Positions 37,358-48,685 of a stretch of DNA of 64,000 nt are shown here, piece by piece. Each line of letters opens with the position of its first letter. The first letter of the stretch is position 1. The notes beneath the pieces are model-generated. The model saw only the letters and a list, made by a program, of their open reading frames with translations, did not search any database and had not been told where the DNA came from. Position numbers and translations under genes: made by a program. Origin of the DNA: Gammaproteobacteria bacterium (GTDB lineage: Bacteria > Pseudomonadota > Gammaproteobacteria > JAJPIJ01); NCBI GenBank assembly GCA_021324815.1, contig JAJPIJ010000013.1, positions 62,001 to 126,000 on the forward strand. The letters run 5' to 3'.

Positions 37358-37759
37358 CTAGAGTTTGACCAGCGTCAGCACCAGGCAGCCGTTTGCAACC
37401 TCATTTCCGGCCACCTCGTAACGTCCCGGCGGCAGTTCAATGCGCCGTTCAAAGCGGCCGTGGGGGATTTCAAGGCGATGGATGAAGTCCGAGGAGCCGG
37501 CATGGATGCGGCGTTCGGCAACGATGCGCACGCTGGCGCCGTCGGTCATGACCTTGACCGCGTCCGGCGCCACGCCGGGCAGGGCCGCCAGGATGATGAC
37601 GGCCCGCTCGTTCTCGATGATATCGACGGGCGGCTCCCAGCAGGGGCCGCCGGCGGCGGCCTCGTTGAGGTCGCAAAAATGCCTGTGCAGACGGTCGGCC
37701 TGGCGCAGCAACTCCAGGGCTTCCGCCAGCATTTCAGCGCCGGGATTGCGCGAAGTCAT
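37358..37759 (-). CDS. Hsp20/alpha-crystallin family small heat-shock protein
   Basis: A 133-residue protein with an alpha-crystallin core at about 42-130 (WEPPVDIIENERAVIILAALPGV, DFIHRLEIPHGRFERRIELP, NGCLVLTLVKL). The C-terminal I-x-I tail of oligomer-forming members is lacking, because the protein ends at LVKL. It acts as an ATP-independent holdase. GTAAGG/GGAG precedes the start. It leads a two-gene operon with lon. Confidence 0.9.
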   Translation of the reverse strand: MTSRNPGAEMLAEALELLRQADRLHRHFCDLNEAAAGGPCWEPPVDIIENERAVIILAALPGVAPDAVKVMTDGASVRIVAERRIHAGSSDFIHRLEIPHGRFERRIELPPGRYEVAGNEVANGCLVLTLVKL

Positions 37760-37853
37760 GCCTTACGTTCTCCACGGATGCGGGGGCCTGTTCCCTGTTT
37801 TTCTCAAGTGTAGGTCAAATCGCAGAGGCTGTCCCGCGGGATCTGGCCCGGAC

Positions 37854-37867
37854 TTGATCCATGTCAT
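37854..37867. promoter_or_regulatory. Degenerate FNR/ANR-like box between hsp20 and prs
   Basis: TTGATCCATGTCAT shares the TTGATCCA half seen at 28156 and 32667 but has two mismatches in the right half. Candidate -10 boxes lie 39.5 bases to the right and 48.5 bases to the left of the centre, so the geometry is not class II. It is weaker than the other sites. Confidence 0.45.
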
Positions 37868-37914
37868 GTGAGAGCATGGCGGCAAAGGGCGCCGCATTCT
37901 ATCATTGTTTTCAG

Positions 37915-37934
37915 GCGCTTCATTGTTGAAGCGC
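37915..37934 (+). other. Perfect hairpin in the prs leader
   Basis: GCGCTTCA-TTGT-TGAAGCGC forms an 8-bp stem with a 4-base loop immediately after the candidate -10 (37900-37905). In RNA it would cap the 5' end and could slow decay. Confidence 0.5.
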
Positions 37935-38127
37935 GGGAGGCGGCCGTCGTCGATGACGTTGATTGAATTGCCCATGCCGGAGAGCATCCATGTCCAGGTC
38001 GCCCAAGCCGCCCGGCGTCTTGGGCGCCATGCGGCGACGGCGATCCGTCCGTTCCCGCACCGTCGAAAAACCCGGCCGCGACACCATCTGGGCTTTGCTG
38101 AATGAAACAGCCGCGGGGGAAGACGTC

Positions 38128-39108
38128 ATGTCCGATCCGGTGATTTTCGCGCTGCAGGCGTCCCATGACTTCGGCGCTCGCGTGGCGGGGCGCCTGGGCC
38201 TGCCGTTGAGCGCGCATGAAGAACGCGAATTCGAGGACGGCGAGCACAAATCGCGGCCGTTGATCAACGTCCGCAACCGCGACGTGTACGTCATCCAGTC
38301 GCTCTACGGCGATCGCGCCCAGACCGTCAATGACAAGCTGTGCCGGCTGCTGTTCTTCATCGGCGCGCTGCGCGACGCCTCGGCGGCGTCGGTGACGGCC
38401 GTCGTCCCCCATCTCTGTTACGCCCGCAAGGACATCCGCACCCAGCCGCGCGATCCGATCACCACCCGGTACGTGGCCATGCTGTTCGAGGCGGTGGGCG
38501 TCAACCGCATTGTCGCGCTCGAGGTGCACAACCTGGCCGCCTTCCAGAACGCCTTTCGCTGCCCGGTCGAACACCTCGACACGGCGGCGCTGTTCGCACG
38601 GCATTTTGCCGCGACACTCGCGGACGTGCGGCCGCTCGTCGTGGTGTCGCCGGACGCGGGCGGCTTGAAGCGCGCCGATCGCCTGCGGCAGCGGCTGGCG
38701 CGGGCGTTGAACAGCGAGGTGCCCGTCGCGGTCATGGAAAAGGCGCGCGGCAAGGGCGTGCTCACCGCCGGCCGGCTGGTCGGCGACGTCGGCGGCGGCT
38801 GCGCCATCATCGTCGACGACATCGTCAGCACCGGCGGCACGCTCGCCCATGCGGCGCGGGCCTGCCGGGCGCAGGGCGCCACGCGCGTGATCGCCGCGGC
38901 CGCGCATGGCCTGTTCGTGGGGAAAGCCGCGGAAATTCTCGGCGGCGGCGATCTGGATCAGATCGTCGTCACGGACTCCGTGCCGCCGTTCCGCCTGTCC
39001 GCCGCGGCGGCGTCCAGGGTGGCGATCGTATCGGCGGCGGAACTGTTCGCCGAAGCCATCCGCCGGATTCACGAGGGCGGCTCGCTGGCCGACTTGCTCG
39101 AAAACTGA
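38128..39108 (+). CDS. prs: Ribose-phosphate pyrophosphokinase (PRPP synthetase), second-type
   Basis: A 326-residue PRPP synthetase-like protein that transfers pyrophosphate from ATP to ribose-5-phosphate. Readable motifs are EFEDGEHKSRPL in the flexible loop region, PHLCYARKDIRTQPRDPITTRYVA, VSPDAGGLKRAD and the PRPP-binding loop CAIIVDDIVSTGGTL. The start MSDPVIFAL is supported by GGGGGAAG upstream; the longer frame in the track has unrelated residues. It diverges somewhat from housekeeping Prs. PRPP is the substrate of the phosphoribosyltransferases at 31922 and 47925, so these genes may act in one nucleotide-salvage route under stress. Confidence 0.9.
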   Translation: MSDPVIFALQASHDFGARVAGRLGLPLSAHEEREFEDGEHKSRPLINVRNRDVYVIQSLYGDRAQTVNDKLCRLLFFIGALRDASAASVTAVVPHLCYARKDIRTQPRDPITTRYVAMLFEAVGVNRIVALEVHNLAAFQNAFRCPVEHLDTAALFARHFAATLADVRPLVVVSPDAGGLKRADRLRQRLARALNSEVPVAVMEKARGKGVLTAGRLVGDVGGGCAIIVDDIVSTGGTLAHAARACRAQGATRVIAAAAHGLFVGKAAEILGGGDLDQIVVTDSVPPFRLSAAAASRVAIVSAAELFAEAIRRIHEGGSLADLLEN

Positions 39109-39194
39109 CATCGCAAAGGGTATTCTCATGGCACGCGAAGTTCCATGCCCGCCGGCGGTTCGCTGCCACCGGCTCCCCAAAGAAGGTGCGGATC

Positions 39195-39635
39195 ATGAAT
39201 GCACAAGCCACCATCGTTGAAGTGGAAGAGACGCTGTCCGGCCGCTACGTTCAGGCCGCGAGAACGGGACGCCACGCCCTGACCGTGGATGAACCGCAAG
39301 CCCTGGGCGGAGATGACGCCGGGCCGGGGCCCTACGAGTATCTGCTGATTGGCCTCGGCGCCTGCACCAGCATGACCTTGCGCATGTACGCGACCATGAA
39401 ACAGCTGCCGCTGACCCGCGTACGGGTGCGCCTTTCCCATCACCGGATCCATGCGCGCGACTGCGCCGATTGCAACTCGAAGGACGGCAAGGTGGATGAA
39501 ATCTTCCGTGAAATCACGCTGGAGGGCGATTTGAGCGCGCAACAGCGACAGCGGCTGCTTGAAATCGCCAACCGCTGCCCCGTTCATCAAACACTGACGT
39601 CGGAGATCAAAATCCGATCGAGCCTGAAGGAATGA
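39195..39635 (+). CDS. OsmC/Ohr family protein
   Basis: A 146-residue OsmC-like thiol peroxidase. It has the two family cysteines, Cys in LLIGLGACTSMTLRMY and Cys in IANRCPVHQTL, with an intervening CADC-type pair (HARDCADCNSKDGK). OsmC proteins reduce organic hydroperoxides. It lies 86 bases downstream of prs on the same strand. It converges with the ATPase operon. Confidence 0.9.
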   Translation: MNAQATIVEVEETLSGRYVQAARTGRHALTVDEPQALGGDDAGPGPYEYLLIGLGACTSMTLRMYATMKQLPLTRVRVRLSHHRIHARDCADCNSKDGKVDEIFREITLEGDLSAQQRQRLLEIANRCPVHQTLTSEIKIRSSLKE

Positions 39636-39665
39636 ACAGCCGCGCGGCGTCCCCGCCTGCGTCGA

Positions 39666-40508
39666 TTACGCGCGCAGCGTTTCGGCGTTCAACATGATGA
39701 CTTCGATCTCTTCGGTGATTTCTTCCTGACGAATGCCATTCCTTTTTCGCCGGAGTTCCGTGGTTTTTTGTTCGGTGCGTCGCACGGCGGACTCCATGTG
39801 CCGTATGCGCCGCTGGTTCTCCGCCATCAATGAACCGTAGAAGATCTCGTGCAATGCCGCGAATAAATAGTGATCGGCCAGCTGCGCGAGGTAAACGCGG
39901 GGTTCGAGATTCAGCAGGGGCGCATGACCGTGGCGCGGCTTCTGCGCCGTCCAGTGGGTGAAGGGATTCAACAGGGTGGTTTTCACCGTGGCGTCTCCAG
40001 GCTGGTTGTGGAATACGGTCAGGCGCAGCAGGCACGGCCCGGCCTGTGTCGCCTGCCAGCGCCCCAGAGCCTCCACGAGCTTCCTCAATACGGGCTGCAC
40101 TTCCTCCAGCATGGCGGGCCCCTCCAGTTGCACCACCACCCGCGGATCATCCGCCAGTTTGGACGACAGCTTGCTGCCGACGACAATCAACGCCGGATTG
40201 TCGCTCCGCGGTGAATGGCCGTTCAGGTGGCGGAGCAGGGTGTCGTTGAAATCGCCGCAGAATCCCCGTTCGCTTCCGACGAGCAAAAAAACATCGCGAG
40301 TTATTCCTTCCTCCGCGAAGAATTGCGGATGGAAGGACAGGAAATCCTCGGCGGCCGCGCGGATGTTCTCCACCACGCGATGCTGCGTGGCGAGGAATCT
40401 CGTGAGTTTGTGCGTCTCCATGAGGGCGAGATTCTTCATTGCCTTCATGATCCCCCTGATTTCACCCAGGCCGCGGAGACGCCGATCGAGATCGCGACGT
40501 TTGCTCAT
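39666..40508 (-). CDS. atpG: Alternate (N-type) F1Fo ATPase gamma subunit
   Basis: A 280-residue central-stalk gamma subunit (RRLRGLGEIRGIMKAMKNLALMETHKL at the N-terminus, GSERGFCGDFND, and a C-terminal helix RMRHMESAVRRT-like region). It is the last gene of the alternate ATPase operon, one base after atpA. The sequence is far from housekeeping gamma subunits, as expected for this class. Confidence 0.92.
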   Translation of the reverse strand: MSKRRDLDRRLRGLGEIRGIMKAMKNLALMETHKLTRFLATQHRVVENIRAAAEDFLSFHPQFFAEEGITRDVFLLVGSERGFCGDFNDTLLRHLNGHSPRSDNPALIVVGSKLSSKLADDPRVVVQLEGPAMLEEVQPVLRKLVEALGRWQATQAGPCLLRLTVFHNQPGDATVKTTLLNPFTHWTAQKPRHGHAPLLNLEPRVYLAQLADHYLFAALHEIFYGSLMAENQRRIRHMESAVRRTEQKTTELRRKRNGIRQEEITEEIEVIMLNAETLRA

Positions 40509-40509
40509 G

Positions 40510-41991
40510 TCAATCCGGGCGGTTCGGAGAAGACAGCCATTCCGTCACCGCCCGCAGCCAGGCATCGTGGTTGTCGTCAAGCGAGAGCCCGCTGCCCCTC
40601 ACCCACGCCGGGAAACGGCGAAGGATGGTCGAAATGCCGGCGCTGTCCATGCCGTCAAAAAGCCCCGCGTTGAACGCGACGAGCCACGCCATCTGGGTTT
40701 CGATCGTCAAGGGAGAAAGGCGATCCTGCTTCAGCAGCTCGCGCAACACCCGCCCCCGCTTGATCCGGGCCTCGATGGATGCCTCCAGGCGCGCGCCGAA
40801 ACGGGTGAAAACCTCCAGTTCGAGAAATTGCAGGTAATCGAGCTTCATGCGTCCCGCTTCCTCCCTGATGCGCGCGTGCTGCGCCTTGCCGCCGATGCGG
40901 GAGACGGATCGGGTGACGTCGATCGCCGGCAACTGCCCCTCCGCGAACAGATTGGGGTCGAAATAAATTTGACCGTCAGTGATTGAAATCAGATTGGTCG
41001 GAATATAGGCGGCAATTTCGCCCTCCCTGGTTTCCACGATGGGCAACGCCGTCATGCTGCCGCCGCCGTGACTCGCCGCCAGGCGCGTGGAGCGTTCGAG
41101 CAGGCGCGAGTGAAGATAAAAAATGTCGCCGGGATAGGCCTCGCGGCCGGGGGGACGCCGCAACAGCAGCGAAAGTTCGCGGTAGGCCTGCGCGTGCGTC
41201 GTGAGATCGTCGTAGACAATCAACGTGTCCCTGCCCTGTTTCATCCAGAATTCCGCCACTGCGCAGCCGGCAAACGGGGCGAGGTATTTTAAACCGGGCG
41301 TTGTCGTCGCCTCGGCCACCACCAGCACGGTATGATCCATGGCACCGGCCATTCGCAGCGTTTCGAGGGTGGTTGCGACGCTTGAACGTTTCTGTCCGAT
41401 CAACACATAAATGCACAGTACGCTTTTGTCTTTTTGGTTGATGACCGTATCGATGGCCAGCGCGCTTTTCCCGAGGCCGTTGTCGCCGATGATCAGCTGT
41501 CGCTGTCCCTTGCCAAGGGGAATGAGCGTGTCGACGATCTTGTTGCCGGTATACAGCGGGGCGTTGACGAAATCGCGAGCGATGATGGGCGGCGACAACA
41601 CATCCAGATCGCGGCGTGCGGTCGTCTCCGCCGGCGGCTTGCCATCGAGCGGCGAACCGAGAGGATCGATGACCCGTCCCAGCAGGGCATCCCCCACGGG
41701 AATACCGAGACGCCGGCCTGAAAGATGGGCGGTGGTGCCGGCGGTAAGCGCCGCCCCCTGTTCCAGAAGAATCGCACCGATTGCATCCGTATCGAGGGAG
41801 AAAATCAGCGCCCGGCTCCCGTCTTCGAAGTGAAGTACTTCGTCCATGGCTGCGGACGGCAAACCTCGAATCCGCGCAATACCGTCGCCGATGGAGACGA
41901 TGGAGCCCTGCTCAGTCAGTCGCAAACCGAAACGGTACCGTTGCAGCCACTCCGGGAATCCAGCTCCTCCGCCTCGCCCTTCAGGCACCAT
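40510..41991 (-). CDS. atpA: Alternate F1Fo ATPase alpha subunit
   Basis: A 493-residue non-catalytic nucleotide-binding subunit. It has P-loop [10 protein letters not shown] in place of the usual GDRQTGKTA, then [45 protein letters not shown], and the Arg-finger region [10 protein letters not shown]. It overlaps the atpF stop by 11 bases. Position after atpF and before atpG matches the N-ATPase order. Confidence 0.95.
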   Translation of the reverse strand: MVPEGRGGGAGFPEWLQRYRFGLRLTEQGSIVSIGDGIARIRGLPSAAMDEVLHFEDGSRALIFSLDTDAIGAILLEQGAALTAGTTAHLSGRRLGIPVGDALLGRVIDPLGSPLDGKPPAETTARRDLDVLSPPIIARDFVNAPLYTGNKIVDTLIPLGKGQRQLIIGDNGLGKSALAIDTVINQKDKSVLCIYVLIGQKRSSVATTLETLRMAGAMDHTVLVVAEATTTPGLKYLAPFAGCAVAEFWMKQGRDTLIVYDDLTTHAQAYRELSLLLRRPPGREAYPGDIFYLHSRLLERSTRLAASHGGGSMTALPIVETREGEIAAYIPTNLISITDGQIYFDPNLFAEGQLPAIDVTRSVSRIGGKAQHARIREEAGRMKLDYLQFLELEVFTRFGARLEASIEARIKRGRVLRELLKQDRLSPLTIETQMAWLVAFNAGLFDGMDSAGISTILRRFPAWVRGSGLSLDDNHDAWLRAVTEWLSSPNRPD

Positions 41992-42730
41992 GACATTCTG
42001 CGCTCGCGAAGAATTTCAGTTCGTCCAGAAGGTTGGCGTGCAACACCCAGGGACCAAGGCTGATGCGCAACCCCGCCATGAGTTCCCTGTCCTCGCCGAA
42101 TTCCGCCGCAATGTCCTTTTTGATGATTTCGCGAACTGCATGGATGATCGCCTGGCGTTGCGGCTGCGATAAAGGGAAGGCGCTGGTGACTTTCAGTTCT
42201 TGAGCCGCGTTTTGAGCGGCCGCGCGCACGGCCTGCGACCGGTCCGGGGGAAGGGCCGCCAGATCTTCCAACATCATCTCCGCAAGCCGTGCTTCAAGGG
42301 CTGGTGTGGCGACGCGCGCCAGTAATCGTGCGGTGAACCGCACCCCGTGCGTGGCTGCCTCCTCTTTCAACCGGTTTCGGATTTCCTCCCGCCGCCGTTC
42401 TTCCATCGCGCGGCGCTTCTCGCTCTCTTCATCCAGTGTCTGCTGCAGCGTCGCCATTCTGCGTGCGCGATCCACCTCGATTTCTTGAATCGCCTGGACA
42501 CGCAGTTTTTCCTTCTCCCGCTCCCATTCGGAGAGCCGTTCCCGGTATTTCCGCTCAAGCGCCTCGGCATCGGCTTGCCTGGTGTTGGCGTCGGCCAGTT
42601 TCTTCTCTATGACCGCCTTGCGCCGGGCGATGGTCTGCAGCACCGGCTTGTACAAGAAATGCTGGAGAATCCAGATCAGAATCAGGAAATTGATGATCTC
42701 GAGTACAAACGTCAACCAGTCGAGTTGCAT
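41981..42730 (-). CDS. atpF: Alternate F1Fo ATPase subunit b with delta-like C-terminus
   Basis: A 249-residue protein. One N-terminal membrane helix ([23 protein letters not shown]) leads to a long charged coiled coil, then a C-terminal segment (about 170-249, [39 protein letters not shown]) that resembles subunit delta. There is no separate atpH gene, so this b-delta fusion supplies the peripheral stalk. Confidence 0.92.
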   Translation of the reverse strand: MQLDWLTFVLEIINFLILIWILQHFLYKPVLQTIARRKAVIEKKLADANTRQADAEALERKYRERLSEWEREKEKLRVQAIQEIEVDRARRMATLQQTLDEESEKRRAMEERRREEIRNRLKEEAATHGVRFTARLLARVATPALEARLAEMMLEDLAALPPDRSQAVRAAAQNAAQELKVTSAFPLSQPQRQAIIHAVREIIKKDIAAEFGEDRELMAGLRISLGPWVLHANLLDELKFFASAECHGA

Positions 42731-42739
42731 GGCGGATGC

Positions 42740-43006
42740 CTACTTGAGCATGTATTCCAGCAACGGGTTGCGGAAAAGAATGATCAGCACGACGACCAGC
42801 ACGTAGATCGCCAGCGATTCGATCATCGCCAGACCGATGAACAGCGTGCGTGTGATCGACTTTTCCGCCTCGGGCTGGCGCGCCAGCGCGTCCAGCGCCT
42901 GGGAGATGGAGCGCCCCATCGCCAGCGCCGGTCCGATCGCGCCGATGGCGATGGCCAGGGCGGCGACCACCGTGGAGAGAATCGTAAACAGGGCCATGTC
43001 GCTCAT
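42740..43006 (-). CDS. atpE: Alternate F1Fo ATPase subunit c with atypical ion site
   Basis: An 88-residue hairpin of two membrane helices. The ion-carrying Glu sits in GLAMIESLAIY of helix 2. Aligned to the Na+-binding subunit of Ilyobacter, the helix-1 ligand Gln32 is Met here (GPALAMGRS), and the Thr after Glu-Ser is Leu. N-type c subunits normally carry a carboxylate or Gln at that helix-1 position. The change argues against Na+ and for a single-carboxylate, probably H+-linked ring. The loop ARQPE is conserved. Confidence 0.94.
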   Translation of the reverse strand: MSDMALFTILSTVVAALAIAIGAIGPALAMGRSISQALDALARQPEAEKSITRTLFIGLAMIESLAIYVLVVVLIILFRNPLLEYMLK

Positions 43007-43010
43007 GATG

Positions 43011-43679
43011 TCACTCCTTCTCGCGCGTTGCCTTGGGTTCCAGCGACTGAATGCCGCCGGCGATGTATATCAATGCCAGCATGCCGAAGATGTAGGCCTG
43101 CACCAGCGCTTCGACGATGTGCAGCAGCAATACGGGGATGGGCGCCAGGAATCCCGCGACCAGCAGCACCAGCAGCGCCGCCATCTCCAGACTGAAAATG
43201 TTGCCGAACAGGCGCACGGCCAGCGCGACCGTGCGTGAGATTTCACTGATGACATGGAACGGAAGCACAATCGGGTTTGGCTCGAGGTAATGGCGCAGGT
43301 AGCTGCGCAGGCCGTGAATCCGGATGCCGAACCAGTGCACGGAGAGAAACACCAGGATGGCGAGCGCCGTGGTCAGCGACAGGTCGCCGGTGGGCCCGCT
43401 CAAGCCCGGCACAATGCCGACGAGGTTGGCGAGCACGATGAAAATCCACAGCGTGCCGACGAAAGGCATCACCTGCGTTGCGCGATCGGGCAATACCGCG
43501 GCAATGGCATCCTCGATGGTGGAAACGATGCCCTCCAGCGCGACCTGCCATGGGCCGGGATCCATGCGCAGGCGGCGTGTCGAAAGCCGGCACACGATAA
43601 ACAGCGCCGCCATGATGCCCCACGTCGTGATCACCGTTTCCGAAATCGGGCCCAGCTGAAAGCCATGAGCGTCCGGCAT
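43011..43679 (-). CDS. atpB: Alternate F1Fo ATPase subunit a
   Basis: A 222-residue membrane protein with about five helices. The essential Arg is in RTVALAVRLFGNIFS of the fourth helix, and the last helix is TSFGMLALIYIAGG-like (QAYIFGMLALIYIAGG). It forms the ion half-channels against the c ring. It lies five bases after the atpQ stop and just before atpE. Confidence 0.94.
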   Translation of the reverse strand: MPDAHGFQLGPISETVITTWGIMAALFIVCRLSTRRLRMDPGPWQVALEGIVSTIEDAIAAVLPDRATQVMPFVGTLWIFIVLANLVGIVPGLSGPTGDLSLTTALAILVFLSVHWFGIRIHGLRSYLRHYLEPNPIVLPFHVISEISRTVALAVRLFGNIFSLEMAALLVLLVAGFLAPIPVLLLHIVEALVQAYIFGMLALIYIAGGIQSLEPKATREKE

Positions 43680-43684
43680 GCCGC

Positions 43685-43986
43685 TTACTCCCGGATGAAA
43701 AAATAGACGTTCACTGCGCCGACAATGATGCCGAGAAAAATCATGCTGACCGTCCAGTGGACGGCGAAATGTTGCAGACGTTCATCCAGCCAGCTGCCGA
43801 GATAAGCCCCCGCGATCACCGGCAGCACGAACAGCAGCCCCAGGGTGCCGAGATGGACGGATTGGCTGAGGAGGGTGCGCCGGTTCCTTTCGGCCAGTTT
43901 CATACGCTCGACCTGCCTGCCAATGCGATCTTCCAGCCGGCGTTGTTCATTGCCGCCGTCGCCGACATCCGGTTTCACGCCGGCGT

Positions 43987-43990
<4 letters not shown>
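43685..43990 (-). CDS. atpQ: AtpI/AtpQ-like small membrane subunit of the alternate ATPase
   Basis: A 101-residue protein: a basic amphipathic N-terminus (RRLEDRIGRQVERMKLAERN) and two membrane helices (LGTLGLLFVLPVIAGAYLGSWL and WTVSMIFLGIIVGAVNVYFFI). It matches the AtpQ position, between atpC and atpB. The usual neighbour AtpR, a three-helix protein, is missing: only five bases separate this gene from atpB. Confidence 0.85.
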
Positions 43991-46104
<2,114 letters not shown>

Positions 46105-46237
46105 GGAACACACCCTCGCTTGCTGCCATTCATTGAGTATAGTGCTGATCACGCCAGGGGCGGGCCAATCGTCGCACGGCGTGCCGCCTGAACCAGGTCT
46201 TCCGCCATCACGCACCTACCGCATCCTTCGCCGGCGA

Positions 46238-47269
46238 TCAGGCGGCGAGGGCCAGGCAGCGCCCCTGCGCAATCCGCAGATACGCGCACGCCTGCGTCAG
46301 CCAGCGGGGCCAGTCGGCGCGCGGCCGGTCGCGGATGTGCTGGGCCGAGAGCCGGGCGCGCAGGCAGGCGCGGTAGGCCACGTAATATTCCGGGATCGCC
46401 GCCGCCGGTCGATCACCGGTGCATTCCATGTAGGCGTCCATCACCATGCCACCGATGTCGGCCCTGCCCAGACGTTCGCATTCCATCGCCAGATAGGACA
46501 ATTCATCCACGGGATCCAGCAGCCGGAATTCGCGGTTGAACTCGAGGCGATCGTAAATCACGGGTGGCGTTTCCAGGCAGACATGCTCCGGGCGCAGATC
46601 CCCGTGTCCCTCGATGATCCGCGCGGCGCGTCCGGCAAACCGGCGCCGCTCCCGGCGCAGCACCGACAGCAGCGTGGCATGCATGGCATCAATCTGCGAT
46701 TGCGGCAATTCGAAGCGCGGATCGGACAGCAGCGCCTGGTTCATCAGCACGTCCGCTTCGCAGCGCCGGCAGTAGTCCTCCCCGCTCATCCCGACGGCGG
46801 GCATCTCCCGGTAGAAGTCCACCAGCATTCCGCCAACCCGGCGAAGCTGTCCGTCCAGCGGCGCCCCGCTCCGGATGACGTTGTCCAGCATCGAATCGCG
46901 ATGCAGGCGGCGCATCTTCACCAGCCATTCGACGACCTCACCCCCGCCGTCGATCTGCAGTTCGCCGCGCCCGTCCTTCGTGAGCGGCACCACCCCCAGA
47001 TAAACGCCGGGGGCCAGCCGCCGGTTGAGGCGCACCTCCTCATGGCAGAAATGCTCGCGCAACCGCAGCGTGCTGTAATCGAGAAACTGCTCGCGCGCCG
47101 GTTTCTTCAATTTGTAGGCGCAGCGTCCCGCCAGAAACACCCATGACATGTGCGTTTCTATGGCGGTGACGGCGTCGGGTTGGTCGGGATACGTTTGCGG
47201 CTGCCGCAGCCGTTCGACCTTCACCGCGAGTCCCTGGTTGGTGCTGGCCGCGAAATATTCCCGCGTCAC
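46238..47269 (-). CDS. COG2187-like aminoglycoside phosphotransferase-fold protein
   Basis: A 343-residue protein with a kinase-like fold. Readable motifs are ETHMSWVFLAGRCAYKLKKPAR (the nucleotide-binding Lys region), RGELQIDGGGEVVEWLVKMRRL, the catalytic-loop-like EGHGDLRPEHV, and LLDPVDELSYLAMECERLG. In many bacteria this domain is fused to a P-loop kinase domain; that partner is absent here. Substrate unknown. Its start overlaps the alpha/beta hydrolase gene by ATGA, so it is the last gene of a three-gene operon. Confidence 0.82.
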   Translation of the reverse strand: MTREYFAASTNQGLAVKVERLRQPQTYPDQPDAVTAIETHMSWVFLAGRCAYKLKKPAREQFLDYSTLRLREHFCHEEVRLNRRLAPGVYLGVVPLTKDGRGELQIDGGGEVVEWLVKMRRLHRDSMLDNVIRSGAPLDGQLRRVGGMLVDFYREMPAVGMSGEDYCRRCEADVLMNQALLSDPRFELPQSQIDAMHATLLSVLRRERRRFAGRAARIIEGHGDLRPEHVCLETPPVIYDRLEFNREFRLLDPVDELSYLAMECERLGRADIGGMVMDAYMECTGDRPAAAIPEYYVAYRACLRARLSAQHIRDRPRADWPRWLTQACAYLRIAQGRCLALAA

Positions 47270-47928
47270 GGCGGCGTCGCTGCGGCCGCAAGATATTTGC
47301 GGAACCAGTCGCCGGCGAGGGCCGCCACCTGTTCGAGCGCGCCGGGCTCCTCGAAAAGATGGGTGGCATGCGGAACGACTTCGAGCGACTTCGCCGTGTT
47401 GAGGCGGGCGTGCGCCTGGCGGTTCAACGCCAGCACCTCGTCATCGTCGCCGCCGACGATGAGCAGCGTGGGCGCGCGGACCCTTGGCAGATCCGTCATC
47501 GCCAGATCCGGGCGGCCGCCGCGCGACACGACGGCGCGGATGCGATCGGGAAGCGCGGCCGCCGCCTTGAGCGCCGCCGCCGCGCCCGTGCTGGCGCCGA
47601 AATAGCCGACGGCCATTTCGCGCAGCCGCGGCTGGCGCCCAATCCATTCCGTGGCGCTCACCAGCCGGTGTGTCAACAGCCCGATGTCGAAGCGGGTTTC
47701 GTAGTCGCGGTCCTCCTCCTCGGTCAGCAAGTCGAACAGCAGCGTGGCCAGGCCATTTTCGTGCAGCCTGCCCGCGACCATGCGGTTGCGCGGCGAGCGG
47801 CGGCTGCTGCCGCTGCCGTGCGCGAACAGCACGATGCCGCGGGCACCGCCCGCCGGCACGTGCAGATCACCCGCATGTATCGCGCCGTCGAGCGGGATCC
47901 CGATGCTGGTGTCGATCGGCGCCGTCAT
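47266..47928 (-). CDS. Alpha/beta hydrolase (dienelactone hydrolase-like)
   Basis: A 220-residue alpha/beta hydrolase. It has VLFAHGSGSSRRSPRN (oxyanion region), nucleophile Ser in GYFGASTGAAAAL, Asp in VGGDDDEVLAL and His in VPHATHLFEEPG. Proteins of this kind commonly sit beside, or are fused to, COG1926 phosphoribosyltransferases in stress clusters. The natural substrate is not known. It overlaps both neighbours by four bases. Confidence 0.88.
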   Translation of the reverse strand: MTAPIDTSIGIPLDGAIHAGDLHVPAGGARGIVLFAHGSGSSRRSPRNRMVAGRLHENGLATLLFDLLTEEEDRDYETRFDIGLLTHRLVSATEWIGRQPRLREMAVGYFGASTGAAAALKAAAALPDRIRAVVSRGGRPDLAMTDLPRVRAPTLLIVGGDDDEVLALNRQAHARLNTAKSLEVVPHATHLFEEPGALEQVAALAGDWFRKYLAAAATPP

Positions 47929-48572
47929 GTGGCCGGCTCGGTTGCGCGCGCCCCGGCCAGGATCGCGGCCACCTCCTCGTCCGTCACCTGCCCGAAATCG
48001 CTGTAATAAGCGCCCACCGCGCCCATGAAGTATTCCGGAGTTCCGACGGCGATGAAATCATCGACCAGGCGCGAAAGCCTGTTCGCGGTCTCGCGCGGGG
48101 CCACGGGCACCGCCAGCACCAGCCGCGAGGGCTTGCGTCGCCGCACATCCATGAGGGCGGCGGTCACGGTGAGCCCGGTCGCGATGCCGTCGTCCACGAC
48201 GATCGCCACCCGCCCGGCAATCGCGGCCGCCGGCCGGTTGCCGAGATAGCGCGCATGGCGCCGCTGCGCCTCCTGCCGTTCCGCGGCCACCGTCCGCCGG
48301 TACCAGTCCTGGTCCACCCTTTCGACCTCCTCCGGATTGGCGGCCAGTTCGCCGTTTTCGGTGACGGCGGCGATGGCGTACTCGGGATTGTCGGGGTGGC
48401 CAATCTTGCGGGCGATGACGAGATCGAGCGGCATGTCGAGGGCGCGCGCCACCTCCAGGCCGACGGGCACGCCGCCGCGCGGCAGGGCAAGAACCACGCC
48501 CTCCCTGCCGCGATATTCCTGCAACAGGGCGGCGAGACGACGGCCCGCATCGGTTCGATCTTTGAAACGCAT
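47925..48572 (-). CDS. Phosphoribosyltransferase-family protein (copy 2)
   Basis: A 215-residue PRTase. It has RFKDRTDAGRRLA, ALPRGGVPVGLEVA, IARKIGHPDNPEYAIAAV and PRPP loop VAIVVDDGIATGLTV. It is a paralogue of the protein at 31922-32620. It opens an operon with the hydrolase and COG2187 genes, about 50 bases downstream of a perfect FNR-type box. Confidence 0.9.
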   Translation of the reverse strand: MRFKDRTDAGRRLAALLQEYRGREGVVLALPRGGVPVGLEVARALDMPLDLVIARKIGHPDNPEYAIAAVTENGELAANPEEVERVDQDWYRRTVAAERQEAQRRHARYLGNRPAAAIAGRVAIVVDDGIATGLTVTAALMDVRRRKPSRLVLAVPVAPRETANRLSRLVDDFIAVGTPEYFMGAVGAYYSDFGQVTDEEVAAILAGARATEPAT

Positions 48573-48598
48573 GAGGCGGTGCTCCGCTGATCGGTTTC

Positions 48599-48639
48599 AG
48601 TATAACGACGCGGCGGGTCCTGATATTGATTCAAATCAA
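48599..48639 (-). promoter_or_regulatory. Perfect FNR/ANR-type box and -10 for the PRTase-hydrolase operon
   Basis: TTGATTCAAATCAA (48626-48639) matches the FNR palindrome exactly. On the minus strand TATACT (48604-48599) begins 28.5 bases from the centre, the same class II spacing as the leftward promoter at 32640. Nothing reads rightward from it, since the capA gene converges. Confidence 0.8.
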
Positions 48640-48685
48640 CTGGACGGCGGGGTCCCGCGCGCCGGCCCGGCAGGTGGATCCGGCG

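Larger units (their letters stand above)
37760..38127. other. Divergent control region between hsp20-lon and prs
   Basis: These 368 bases contain no convincing gene. They hold a FNR-like site (37854-37867), a candidate rightward -10 (TATCAT, 37900-37905), a candidate leftward -10 (TACACT, 37812-37807) and a perfect 8-bp hairpin (37915-37934) near the predicted prs transcript start. The remaining 190 bases before prs are an apparently untranslated leader. Confidence 0.5.

Noticed and set aside
41981-42730. Missing atpH as a sign of a broken ATPase operon
   Set aside because: Alternate ATPases lack a separate delta gene; AtpF is elongated and has a delta-like C-terminal part.
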